A stretch of DNA of 64,000 nt from Anagrus nilaparvatae (taxonomy: Eukaryota; Arthropoda; Insecta; Hymenoptera; Mymaridae). The notes below the pieces were generated by a model. It had not been told where the DNA came from. It saw only the letters and a list, made by a program, of their open reading frames with translations, and searched no databases. The position numbers were made by a program, and so were the translations under genes. This document shows, piece after piece, positions 1-10,868 of the stretch (its first letter is position 1; each line of letters starts with the position of its first letter). The DNA lies in the NCBI GenBank assembly GCA_022575985.1, contig JAKSXM010000247.1, forward strand, positions 3,371,501-3,435,500, read 5' to 3'.

Positions 1-895
1 ATTTTGATATAATATAAATTAGATATCTTGTTATTTTAAAGACATCATTTATATGATCCTTCCATTTCAGATGCTGGTCATAAAGCACTCCTAAATATTT
101 AACACTCGATACTTTGTGTAATGACTCATTATTTATCATGATATTAATATCTTTAGGTATTATTTTATTCGCAAAAGTTATGTATACAGTTTTTTTAGTA
201 TTAACAGATAATTTATTAACATAAAACCAATTATTTGTTAGTGTTAAATATTCATTCATAACTTTCTCAGCATCTTTCCATGTTCTTCTGGCACAGTAGA
301 TCACAGTATCATCAGCATATGATACAATATTGTCAATGAGGTCCAATAAATCATTAACATAAATAATAAAGAAAAGAGGTCCTAAAATGGAACCTTGAGG
401 TACACCGATGTTTACTGGCATTTTTTCACTAAACTTTTTGTTAATTTTAACAATTTGTATTCTATTATTTAAGTAACTCTTTACAAGATCGAGAGCAATA
501 CCCCTCACTCCCAGTAGCTCAAGCTTATTTATTAGTATGCTGTGATCCACTGTATCAAAAGCTTTAGACAGATCAATAAATGTGGCAATAGTAGTAAGAC
601 TTTTATCAAGGTTAGAGTGTAAAAAACTTGATAAATGAGCCAGTGCGTCGGTAGTTCCCAGGTTCTTTAAGAAACCAAATTGTTTTGGCAAAATTAAGTT
701 AAATTTATTTAAAAAGTTTACTATTCTTATGTGTATTATTTTTTCAAAAATTTGTGATAATACTGGTAATAATGAAATCGGCCTGTAATTAGTAATTAAA
801 TTTTTATCATTTGATTTATAGATAGGTATGACAAGGGTTATTTTAAGAGAATCTGGGAAAATGCTCTGACTTATGCACAGATTTAACGCATGAGC
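1..895 (-). pseudogene. LINE reverse transcriptase (CR1/L2/Daphne-like), runs off the window edge
   Basis: The minus strand reads open from about 893 to base 1 as a non-LTR retrotransposon reverse transcriptase. Motifs in order are RPISLLPVLSQIFEKI, the finger/palm block DLSKAFDTVDH, GVPQGSILGPLFF, the catalytic box YADDTVIY, and the thumb-side KYLGV. GVPQGSILGP with AFDTVDH is typical of the CR1/L2/Daphne group and argues against RTE and Jockey. The enzyme would copy LINE RNA into a nicked target site. It begins abruptly at PLAHALNL, directly after the stop of the endonuclease ORF and in another frame. About 150 residues that normally lie between endonuclease and polymerase are missing, so this is an internally deleted, frame-shifted copy. 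The C-terminus lies outside the window. Confidence 0.85.
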
Positions 896-2037
896 TAATG
901 GTATTTTAATTCTATTATTTTATTATCTAAATTTTTTCTCCATATATTATATAATTGTTTAGTATTACAAGATATTATTAAACCCTTAGTGATCCATTGT
1001 TGTCTTGGTTTAGATTTTTTTTTGCATTTTTGAATTGATTTAAGAGTTATTTCATTTATCTTACCAACGATACTTCCAAGTGCCTCAGAAGGATCTTGCA
1101 TGTCTAAAATTTCTTGCCAGTTCATAGATCTATTTAAATTAGATAATTTTTTAACGTTTATACTATTCGAAAAATTGTCAGTTAATTTTTTTTTGTTTTT
1201 TATTATAAGAAAAATAATCTTATGGTCAGTAATTTTATATTTTAATTTACCAGCAGTAAATAATGCATAATTGTTATTATTTTTAATAAAAATATGATCT
1301 AGACATGATCCTTCTGTGCACTCATTAGGTCTTGTGACCGTAGTTATGTAGGGTAGGTACGCATTTTCTAACAGATTACTTAGATATTCACAACTATCAG
1401 AATTTTCTTTCATGATGTCAATGTTATCATCACCTATTATTATATGATTATTATTTCGACGATTGTTCTTTATCCACATACTAAAGTCTTCTATATATTC
1501 ACTTAACTCATAGTCGTAACATCTATATAAGCCAGATATTTTAGTTATACCATTGTGAAGATTGAGTATTATGTTAATGATTTTTAAGTTTCTGTAAATA
1601 TCAATATTGATAGAACATTTAATACCATTCTTAACATATATAACTACTCCATCAGATTTATTTATAGTACTATTATTTATATGTAAGAAATATCCATTTA
1701 AATCTATAAATCCTTTTATGTGCGGAATCCATGCTTCTGAGCATATTATAATAGTAGGCTTATGTGATAGCTTTTGAACTAAAGATTCCATTAGTATGAT
1801 GTTACCGGATATACTTCTTATATTTAAGTGTAATATAAAAATATCATGGTTATCAATGTGAATTATTTTATTAAATTCATCAACACCTTGAATTTCATAT
1901 TCTTTTTCTTTCAGATCTTCAAAAATATTAATATTATTTTTATACATTATACATAAAATAATAATGATTAAATTCTCATAAGTAGTATTCGATGTATCAC
2001 CCATATTTATTTGAATATTATAAAGATTTTGTATCAT
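895..2037 (-). pseudogene. LINE APE-type endonuclease domain
   Basis: This 380-codon open frame is the N-terminal half of the LINE pol whose polymerase continues to the left. Visible apurinic-endonuclease motifs are LNIRSI near residue 71, SEAWIP near 100, GDDNID near 203 (GDFN in most relatives, so the motif is altered), SCLDHIF near 245 and the C-terminal ITDHKII near 269. The enzyme nicks target DNA to prime reverse transcription. The frame ends at a TAG made where the sequence jumps from the linker (LYNIWRKN) straight into the polymerase, which marks an internal deletion. The first Met may not be the true start, since about 60 N-terminal residues show no endonuclease signature. The ORF start lies inside the palindrome described next. 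Confidence 0.8.
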
Positions 2038-2645
2038 TAATTGACCAGTACTGGGTTGAAATAAATTTATTTAACTAATCTTTTAAAAAATGATGTTTTT
2101 TTATTACTAAGTTATACGTTTCGCCTGTTTTAATTACAGGCCTTATCAATAACTGTAAAAAATATATGTTTACATGTATAAAAAGATTTAAAAAAATTAT
2201 TAATACAAAAATATATATATGAAAAAATTTACCTATTTGGAAAGTGATGTAGCCAGTTTTTGTATTAAAAAAGAGTATTTATTTAATCCATTTATAGAAA
2301 AAATAAACTCCTCAAGAAAACATCTTTTCTTTCTATAAGCAGGTAAGACATCACAACCCTGCAGCTATAAATGGATTAAATAAATACTCTTTTTTAATAC
2401 AAAAACTGGCTACATCACTTTCTAAATAGGTAAATTTTTTCATATATATATTTTTGTATTAATAATTTTTTTTAATCTTTTTATACATGTAAACATATAT
2501 TTTTTACAGTTATTGATAAGGCCTGTAATTAAAACAGGCGAAACGTATAACTTAGTAATAAAAAAACATCATTTTTTAAAAGATTAGTTAAATAAATTTA
2601 TTTCAACCCAGTACTGGTCAATTAATGATACAAAATCTTTATAAT
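2017..2645. repeat. Near-perfect palindrome at the LINE 5' end (281-bp arms, 67-bp spacer)
   Basis: Bases 2017-2297 and 2365-2645 are reverse complements with only a few single-base differences (for example near 2238 and 2190). The spacer is 2298-2364. The left arm includes the first codons of the endonuclease ORF and its upstream leader, and the right arm repeats them inverted. Likely origins are inverted duplication of the LINE 5' end by snap-back during reverse transcription, or a foldback element used as leader. Confidence 0.9.
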
Positions 2646-3452
2646 AATGATTAAGGTTTAAGTATTAACTTGCACATAAATACTTATATTAATTTATATA
2701 AAATGTTTGCTCAAGAGAATAAGTAGATAATATAAAATAGAAAAAGAAAATAGATAGGAGTTTCACTAGATGAATATCATAATTCACTCCAAAACCTTGC
2801 AAACTATAAGTATCAATAGTCAATAAAATAAAATAAAATAAAATTTCTCTTTTTTTTTTTTTTTTTTAATTCAAAAATCACTGCAATATTTTAAATCAGC
2901 AGCATAAGTATGATAAAAATTTAAAAAAAAAATATAGCTTATGCTTAATTTAAAGGCATGCGCTAAGTTATAATTATTGATGATATTTATATTCACTAGC
3001 ACCAACGCATTCAAGAAGCTATTGTATAGTAGCTAGCACTAAATAGTGTGCAAGACAAAGATGCAGAGATAAACAATACAAACCACACTTTTGATATAAA
3101 ATCTATAGATGAGGTTATGAAATCTTTTATTTATTCACTCTATTATTAAATTTAAATAAATAACACTGCAGTGATAATTATTAATTGAATGTGAAGATAA
3201 TCAACTTCTTTTTTATGTACAACAATAATTAAAAAATTTAATGATGTCTTTTAATTACAAACTTTTAGCAAAATACGAACTAAAGAACTGGTTTATTTTG
3301 CTCACCACTTGCGCGCACTATTATGAATGCTAAAATGCATGGAGCATGTTTACTTCCAGATGAGTACTAAGTATAATACAAAAGTTACTCAACATTACAA
3401 TACAATTTTCTATTTTTATAATTTGTAATTATCACCTCACTAGCTGTTAACC
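2646..3452. other. AT-rich stretch without recognisable gene
   Basis: I see no open frame of note, only homopolymer runs (a T run near 2848-2866) and AT-rich unique sequence. Confidence 0.6.
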
Positions 3453-3454
3453 TA

Positions 3455-4411
3455 CCCTGTCAACATGAAAATACCGAATTGTCCGTACTAAACTACAAAA
3501 AGGTCTCTTTCGTATTTTGTAAAATACTAAACAGCGTTGTTAGTATTTTATAAAATTTTCATGAACTCTTCTGCATTTACAAAATACTAAACATCGTCGT
3601 TTGTATTTTTAAAACTACCAACGACCTAATTTATAATTTTACACAGAATCGGCAACTAAAACGTATTTTGTAAACTACAAACGAGGCTCATTTAATATTT
3701 TAAAGAAAAATATACACATTTTCAAATATAATACACATATTATAGTCAAAATAAAGTGATTGTTATTATTATTTTATAATTATTTATAAATTATAATAAG
3801 CCAACCATAATTTCTATTTTTTTAAATACAGTTTATTAGCAAAAATGGTCCAGTTGCCAACAATAGGCGTTTTTTGTTTATGTATAGCAGTTTTTTTTCA
3901 AATTTTCAATTATTATATATGTTTTTATGGTAGATAAAAACGAAAAAATAACCTACTACTTCCTTAGGTTATGTTAGTATAATGCTTGACGTATCTTTAT
4001 TTATTTTTGATTACTTCTTTAGGTTATGTTAGTGCAAAGCTTGACGAAATTAGAAATTATATGGTTGGCTTATTATAATTTATAAATAATTATAAAATAA
4101 TAATAACAATCTCTTTATTTTAACTATAAACTGTGTATATTTGTATATGTGTATATTTTTCTTTAAAATATTAAATGAGCCTCGTTTGTAGTTTACAAAA
4201 TACGTTTCAGTTACCGAATTTGAGAAAAATTATAAATTAGGTCGCTGGTAGTTTTCAAAATACAAACGGCGATGTTTAGTATTTTGTAAACGCAGAAGAG
4301 TTCATGAAAATTTTATAAAATACTAACAACGCTGTTTAGTATTTTACAAAATACGAAATAGACCTTTTTGTAGTTTAGTACGGACAATTCGGTATTTTCA
4401 TGTTGACAGGG
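3455..4411. mobile_element. Foldback/MITE DNA transposon with ~360-bp terminal inverted repeats
   Basis: The ends are CCCTGTCAACATG and its reverse complement. The inverted arms run from 3455 to about 3816 and from about 4051 to 4411, with scattered substitutions and small indels. TA flanks both ends (3453-3454 and 4412-4413), which fits a TA target duplication. The 235-bp centre has no coding capacity. It holds a direct repeat, TTAGGTTATGTTAGT, at about 3965 and 4020. Arms this long suggest a non-autonomous element moved in trans. The superfamily is uncertain; a TA target fits Tc1/mariner-type transposases. Confidence 0.85.
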
Positions 4412-4627
4412 TATAAACCTCTACTATCCTAAGTCCTTAAGCCCAGATTTTTCAAAATCTTTTAAAAGTATTTTATTTATTTATATATACTTACCTAATT
4501 ATTTTAAGTCTCATTTGACCCCCCCCCCTTAAATAGGACAAATTTGACCCCCCCCCTTAATTTTAATAAATACATAATTTTATGGATTTTCATTTTGTTC
4601 ATTATTTAATGTGTTTAACATTATTAA

Positions 4628-5890
4628 TTAATGTATTGGACGTTTTAGCTCGGTTAATCCCGTTTTGAGATCCACCACTCTGACTAATTCATCAGGACCT
4701 TTGTAAACTTTAATAATTTTAGTTAAAGGCCATTTTGAAGGTGGCATTGTCTCATCAGAGATCAATACCACTTTACCAACTTCTATAAATACTCGCCCGA
4801 CCAACAACGCCACCAATCCTGGAGCATTTGTTGTATTAACTTATATCTTTGGACTGGTGGATTTTGATTAAGATAGTTTGGTTCAGGGAGGATGTACAAT
4901 TGCGATTGTGTTAACAGATGATGATAAGAAATTATTTTCTGAAGGGTCATCAGTTAGTGGGACCAGATCTTTCGCAGATGAAACCTGAAAATCAATATTG
5001 GCTAGATTTACTGATTTGCTCAAGACGCTAATTTGAAGTTCTATGGGGTTATTAACCATTACTCCCCCTCCCCACCAAAGAGAAAAGGTATGTAACTGGT
5101 CAGGAGGTAAACCCCTAGACACACAATCAGCAGTCTGAGAATAAATATATTTTTACTTCATCTAATTTTAATGCTCTAAGTACTTTTATAGTTAATTTTG
5201 TTAATAAATGCGCTGCATTTAATTCTAACTTAGGACTTGTCAAAATTGGCCTTAATGGTGCGACTTTTGGCTTAGTTTGAAGTAGATGAACAGTACTTTT
5301 TCCATGAAGTGTTAATTTAAATATGTTCAAGAGCCATAAGCTTTATCTGACGCGTCTGCGAACCCGTAAATTTCATACATTGCACCTGGGACATACTTTA
5401 ACCATCTTGTAATTATAATAGTTTTAACTGTATGAATACTATCATACCAACTTTTGAACTCATCTCGCAAAGAATCAGGTAACTTTGTGTCCCAATCAAG
5501 TTTTGGGGTTTTTTCTCTCCAAAGTTTCTGTAAAAAAATTTTAGCCGTAATAACGACTGGTGCAAGCCAGCCTAGTGGATCAAAAAGTTTAGCAATTGCT
5601 GAAAGTACCTGTTTCTTTGTGAGATCATTTTTCAGTTGGTCCAATTGAAAGTAAAACGTAAAATGATCTGTATTTGTCACCAATTCAACCCAAGTAAATT
5701 GAAATATGAATTAACCAATTTCGTTTCTGCACGAATTGCTACCGGGAAATTCAACAATTTAGGGTTGTTTGCGATCCACTTATGCAATGATAAGCCACCC
5801 ACCTTGCAAAGGCTATGCCCGGATCTATATAGTGAATCGGCCCACGAAAGATATTTAAAAACTAATTGTATTAGGTCAAAGTACACCTAA
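4628..5890 (-). pseudogene. BEL/Pao retrotransposon pol, 3' part (RT end, RNase H, integrase C-terminus)
   Basis: Reading leftwards from 5886, several frames give recognisable Pao pol pieces. The RT tail has GGLSLHKWIANNPKLL (about 5800). A connection segment follows with AKLFDPLGWLAPV and KLWREK. The RNase H part has YGFADASDKAYGS and KVAPLRPILTSPKLELNAA. Then comes the integrase end, VPLTDDPSENNFL and NQNPPVQRYKLIQQMLQDWW, and last the DUF5641-like tail VGKVVLISDETMPPSKWPL. The integrase catalytic core is missing, and frameshifts or stops separate the parts. This is the left portion of the element whose RT N-terminus, protease and gag lie at 9.25-10.87 kb; the foldback at 6.05-9.25 kb separates them. 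No left LTR is recognisable. Confidence 0.85.
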
Positions 5891-6679
5891 AAAAAATAGG
5901 ATCCTGAAGTTTTCAGACCTCCAGATGCCTTCAGCTTTGATTGGCAGCCTATTAATGACAAAAAAAAAGTAAATTTTTAGCGACTTTTTAGTCGTCTTTC
6001 TGACGCTACCGTGGTAAAACGATTCTGTCAAAATGATCTTGCGACCTCTCATTCAAAAGGTTAGACGATATAATTTGAGATAAAATTACTTTTGGAAGTG
6101 ATTTTAGTGCATCCTTTTGATTGGTAGACCATAAACCGTCCAAAATAAATTTTTTTTCTTCCTAAATTTCAACTTTGGCAGCGATTTACAAAAAATTAAG
6201 AGATATGCCCGTTCTATTTTTTTTTTTAACTAATGAAAAATAAAACAAATTTTCATTTGCGACCATCCGCGCTCAAAAATATTTGGGGCAACATGGTCAA
6301 ATACTTAAAAAATTGAAATAACTTTTGTTTTTAATTTTGCGATTTTTCGAAAAAGGACCCCGCACAAATGAATAGGAAATGGCCGTTCTATCAAATTAGG
6401 AGAATTTTTTGTATGTTTTAGATTTTATTATCTTGAAAAAAAGTCTTCATGGACGCAAAGCTACCAAGTCTCAACTTTGGCTGCTACGGAGCTTGAAAGC
6501 TCACATAAAAAAACACACAGGCACACAAAAAAAAAATCATGTACCAGAGGGTAGACCCCCTGGTATGTGGGTTTTTGATGGTGCAAAAACGGAATATGGC
6601 CATAGAAATGAAATAAAACTAGCCAATTTGTTCCTAGCGCCCCCATAAGCCAACCAAAGGAGTGAAAAAAATTTTTTTT

Positions 6680-7865
6680 CTTCGAAAAATAAAAATTGAA
6701 CTATATACTTATGTTTTTTAAGATGCTTATACTAAAAATTTATACAAAAAATGTTTTTCACCAACATTTGGCCTTATAGACGACCACAGTGCCACCATTT
6801 TTACCCCCCCCCCAAACGGGTTTAAATATTTTTATTACAAAAATTAAAACTTAATATGAATTCTTACATTTTTCGTGACAGTGAAACCAAAAATGAATAT
6901 AAAAAATGTTTTCTAACAATTTTTGGCCCTGTAAAAACCGCCCCAGTGGCCCCATGCGACCCCTCCCCTCCAAACGAGATGAAAGTTTTTATTACATAAG
7001 CTAAAACTCAATGTGTATTGTTATGTTTTTTGAGGCGCTGAAACCAAAGATGAATATAAAAAATGTTTTTAACTAATGCTTGGCCCTTTACAGGACTCCA
7101 GTGCCCCCATTCACCCCCCCCCCCCCCTTAAACGTTTCAGTGTCCAAAAAAAAATAAGACTACACCTGGAGTTTTAACTTATGTTATTAAAATATTCTCA
7201 ACTCGTTTGGGGGGCGGATTGAATGGGGGAACTGGGGTAGTGTAGAGGGCCAAACAAGTGTTTTTAACCAAGTTGAAAACATTTTTTATATTAATCTTTG
7301 GTTGCAGAGTCTCAAAAAACATAAGAATACACATTGAGTTTGAATTTTCCTAATAAAAATATTTTTAACCCGTTCAGGGTGGGGGGAGGATTGGTCTACA
7401 GGGCCAAACATTGATTATAAACATTTTTTATATTCATCTTTGGTTACAGCATCTCAAAAAAAATAAGAATACACATTGAGTTTTAATGTTCCTAATAAAA
7501 ATATTTATAACTTGCTTGGGGGTGGGTGAATGGGGGCACTGGGTTGGCCTAGAGGACCAAGCATTGATTAAACCCATTTTTTTTATTCATCTTTGGTTTC
7601 AGCGCCTCAAAAAACATTACAATACACATTGAGTTTTAGTTTTTGTAATAAAACTTTTTGTATCTCGTTTTGGGGGGGGGGGGGGTTGCATGGGGCTATT
7701 GGGGTGGTTAACAGAGCCAAACTTTGGTAGAAAACATTTTTTATATTCATTTTTGGTTTCACCGTCCTAAAAATATAAGAATTAATATTAATTTTTAATT
7801 TTTGTAATAAAAATATTTTTACCCGTTTGGTGGGGGGGGGGTGTATTAATGGGGGCACTGGGGCA
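6680..7865. repeat. ~150-bp tandem repeats in head-to-head inverted arrays
   Basis: Units containing AACCAAAGATGAATATAAAA, a GGCCCT...CCAGTG..CCCC block and a C- or G-tract recur about every 150 bp. They are in forward orientation from about 6690 to 7140 and in reverse orientation from about 7190 to 7860. The array therefore forms the inner stem of the foldback element. Poly-C/poly-G tracts of 9-13 bases mark each unit. Confidence 0.75.
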
Positions 7866-8640
7866 AAATCATTCTAGATATTAGTACTTTCATAGAAATA
7901 AATTAAGTACTAAGTCCAAAAAAAAAAAAATTATTGTGTTTTTTTAATTTTTTTATACAAAAAATTTAGAAAAAAAAAATTTCGAAAAATTACGTATAAG
8001 ATGGAGAAATCCTTTAAAACCATAATTCTGGATATTAGAACTTTCATAGAAATAAATTAAGTACTATGTCCAAAAAGAAAAAAAATTATTGTGTTTTTTT
8101 AATCTTTTTATAAAAAAAATTTCGAAAAATTACATATTAAATGGAGAAATCCTTTAAAAACGATGATTCTGGATATTTTTTTAAAATTTTTTTATTAAAA
8201 AAATTTTGAAAAAAATAAATATCGAAAAATCACGTATCACATGAAATAATCATTTGAAAACGATAATTCTAAATATTCGTACTTTCGTAGAAAAACATTA
8301 AAATTGGCATTTTTTATATTTTTTGGCGGCAAAAATTTTGAGAAAAAAATTTTCAAAAAATTAAGTATCAGGTCCAAAAAATTACTTTTATAGAGGTTCT
8401 TAAAACTAGTACTTTCATGGAAGCAAATTATATACTACGTTCAAAGAAAAAAATAAAATTGGTGTTTTTTGTATTTTTTTATAAAAAAAATTTTGGGAAA
8501 AAAATTTTCAAAAAATTAAGTATCAGATTCGAGATATCGAGTAAAAACCATACTTTCAAATATAAGTACTTTCGTAGAAATAAATGAGGTATTACATCCA
8601 AATTAAAAAAAAAAAAGTACCCCGAGATTTTTTGGTGAAA
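7866..8640. repeat. A-rich degenerate tandem repeat
   Basis: Units begin with ATTCTRGATATTAGWACTTTC and contain GAAAAATTACGTAT and GGAGAAATCCTTT. Clear starts lie near 7870, 8025, 8165, 8268, 8405 and 8555, with decreasing similarity. The period is about 110-160 bp with A-run length changes. The array is internal to the foldback element. Confidence 0.65.
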
Positions 8641-8724
8641 AAAATTTTGAAAAAAAAATTAGGTCTTAATTAAATTAAGGTAATAATGTCGTGTTGGCTG
8701 TGAAATATCACCGGTTACAGTGCG

Positions 8725-8740
8725 ACATACATACATACAT

Positions 8741-8783
<43 letters not shown>

Positions 8784-8786
8784 TAC
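8725..8786. repeat. (CATA)n/(CA)n microsatellite
   Basis: A compound simple repeat: about eight ACAT units followed by about thirteen CA units. Confidence 0.97.
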
Positions 8787-9251
8787 TTTTTTTAAAAACC
8801 GGTTTTTTAGCTTCCTGAGGTCTCAAAACATGCTTATATGCCAAAATATCGAAAATCAAAATTTCACCTATCACAAAGGTTCCTCTATGAGGAACCAATT
8901 CACCTAATATGATCGAACGGCCATTTCCTATTCATTTGTGAGAGGTCCTTTTTTGAATAATCGCAAAATTAAAAACAAAAGTTATTTCAGTTTTTTAAGT
9001 ATTTGACCATGTTGCCCCAAATATTTTTGAGCGCGGATGGTCACAAATGAAAATTTGTTTCATTTTTCATTAGTTAAAAAAAAAATAGAATGGGCATATC
9101 TCTTAATTTTTTTTAAATCGCTGCCAAAGTTGAAATTTAAGAAAAAAAATTTATTTTGGACGGTTTATGGTCTACCAATCAAAAGGATGCACTAAAATCA
9201 CTTCCAAAAGTAATTTTATCTCAAAGTATATCGTCTAACCTTTTGAATGAT

Positions 9252-9600
9252 TTATAGTATATATTTTGAATCATTTATAGACACTTTATTGTAATCTTTG
9301 GCTGAATCGTTAAAAACTGAACGAAATTTGCGATTATGGCCTAAAATGCTATGATGCGGCAGAAAATAGTAATGAATAAATATTAATAGTGTTTGAGAAG
9401 GTTCCATGTGACCTAAATCTTTATAATCTTGCATGAACTTATGATACGCCTGAGCAAATTCAGGGTTAGTCTTAAAATGAACTTCAGTTTTTTCGAAAAT
9501 TTTTTTCTCATGCTGATAGAAGCCATTAAAATTTATATCTGCAGTGTCTAAATTTTTAAAGGGTAATCTAACAATATAGCGACCATCAGAGTCACGCGAA
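9252..9600 (-). pseudogene. BEL/Pao pol: start of reverse transcriptase
   Basis: The minus strand reads FVNTHSRDSDGRYIVRLPFK, then KDLGHMEPS, YYFLPHHSI and RKFRSVFNDSAK...VSINDSKYIL. These are the hallmark N-terminal RT blocks of BEL/Pao pol (usually THSRNPDGRYVVRLPF, YLPHHAV, RVVFNASSKT..SLND). The polymerase would copy the element's RNA. The reading ends at the foldback junction near 9250, and the palm motif YVDD is not found anywhere nearby. The copy is therefore inactive. It continues the same element as gag and protease to the right and RNase H to the left. Confidence 0.85.
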
Positions 9601-9633
9601 TGTGTATTTACGAAATAATCTTCACAAGCTTGC

Positions 9634-10100
9634 TCATCCGGAGTAAGCAGTGCTCGTGGAAAAATTAAAATTTCTTCTTGTTTCTAAATTAAATGAGAGA
9701 TCTGAATTATCAGCAAGGTTTGCAATTAGCATACAAGAGTTTGAGCTAATACCAGAGTTGCCAGAAATTATCCACCCAAGTTTTGAGCTAGTTGCAATAG
9801 GCTCATGCTCCTTGCCTCTACGAATATCGCCAATAATTAGCGAAGAATGAAAAATTGTACTTAGCAAAATATCAATACGACCCTTTTCAACAAATTTAGG
9901 ATCAGCGAGTTGTAAATTTCGAATATGAGCAATATTTTCAGGTTCAATATTTGTTCTTGGTATATAAGAAGATATGGTCGGAATAATAAAGCCTTCTACA
10001 TTGAGTATAAAATAAGAATAAAAATAAGGTTTAATATCGAAATTGACCATATGTGAACATAATAATTCATTTTTACCCCTAATACCTGATACAGGTAATT
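9634..10100 (-). pseudogene. BEL/Pao aspartyl protease region, C-terminal part
   Basis: The block LADPKFVEKGRIDILLSTIFHSSLI...GWIISGNSG is the conserved C-terminal half of the Pao-type retropepsin region (usual form LADP.F..P..IDLLLG...LGW.LSG). The stretch just upstream reads LYQVLGVKMN in the frame expected for the preceding flap segment (SGIRG-like) with changes. The catalytic DTG/DQAS box is not seen, so the 5' half of the protease is lost or deleted between here and the gag ORF. In an active element this enzyme would cleave the gag-pol polyprotein. Confidence 0.75.
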
Positions 10101-10247
10101 ATGCAGAATGTTTTTTAACTTGAAGTTTTTTAAATAGTGAGGTGATAATGAATGAGGCCTGCGAGCACTTCTGGTAGTAATACCAAAAAGAATTTTTTTT
10201 AAATCAGAAGCCGAAGGTTTGATAATAGGCTTCAGAGAGTAAAGATT

Positions 10248-10868
10248 TTATATATGAGCATGAACAAGTCTTTTTTTGACTTCATACCTCTCTTTAAGCT
10301 TATTCCAAATTATTTCAAAATTAGCGTCAGTTGGCTGGTATGAAGCAGCTATAGTGGCTGCATCACCCTCTAAAACTGAAATGAACTGGTGAAATTTTGC
10401 TACATTTGAGTAATTCTTTCTGTTAATTACTGAGGATGAGAAGATATCCCTAAATGCTTGCCAAGTAGTATAATCGTCGCTAAAATGGGGTATATTCAAG
10501 GGTGGTAACCTTTCATTATCAAGTGTTACTATTTGAGGTCTAAGTTGTGTTTGAGGTACCGAATTTTCATTAGCAGGGATATTTTGATCTAAATATGTTT
10601 GAAATTGACACATATTTTGGATATAAAACTCTTCCACATGAGAAAAATCGTTGTAATTTATATAGTCTTGGTCAACCAATATAGGGTAATCTTTGTGATT
10701 TAATAATAGCATGTTATTTTGATCATAAGTAGGCCAATTTTTCTCTAGGTATTTTATGCGAGTTTTGAATGCAGAAACTGACATGCTGTCAGGGTCTTTC
10801 TCAAAGGCTGCATAAGCACCTTTGATACGAGTATATATTTGAGCTTGCTCAAGAATTAGTGACGTCAT
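10248..10868 (-). pseudogene. BEL/Pao gag N-terminal domain (DUF1759-type)
   Basis: A 206-codon open frame starts at ATG 10868. It opens with an alpha-helical segment (TSLILEQAQIYTRI...FKTRIKYLEKNW). After about residue 120 it carries the DUF1759 signature: LPPLNIPHFSDDYTTWQAF, then RKNYSNVAKFHQFISVLEGDA, then WNKLKERYEVKKRLVHAHI. This is the capsid-like gag region of BEL/Pao elements, forming the particle that packages the RNA. The frame stops just after VHAHI, where an intact gag continues to zinc knuckles, so the protein is truncated. It is the 5'-most coding part of the 4.6-10.9 kb element. No clear right-hand LTR was identified. Confidence 0.85.

Larger units (their letters stand above)
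6049..9250. mobile_element. 3.2-kb foldback element with tandem-repeat interior
   Basis: The outer inverted repeats are 6049-6400 and about 8903-9250, ending in TCATTCAAAAGG and its complement. Both arms carry the phrase for GACCATGTTGCCCCAAATA and the ATGGCCGTTC block. The interior is two tandem arrays plus a microsatellite (listed separately) and codes for nothing recognisable. The element sits between two parts of a BEL/Pao RT gene, so it inserted into that retrotransposon or bridges a deletion in it. Foldback elements of this build are usually non-autonomous. I could not define a target duplication. Confidence 0.75.

Noticed and set aside
4510..4560. Two TTTGACCCCCCCC blocks as a regulatory pair
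   Set aside because: Short direct repeat in low-complexity sequence next to decayed BEL. No functional context.
5454..5890. Plus-strand ORFs opposite the BEL pol (about 64 and 84 codons)
   Set aside because: They are antisense shadows of the Pao RT and connection domains and show no domain of their own.
6680..8640. A CRISPR-like or regulatory repeat array
   Set aside because: The units are adjacent degenerate tandem repeats without unique spacers, they lie inside a foldback transposon, and the host is eukaryotic.
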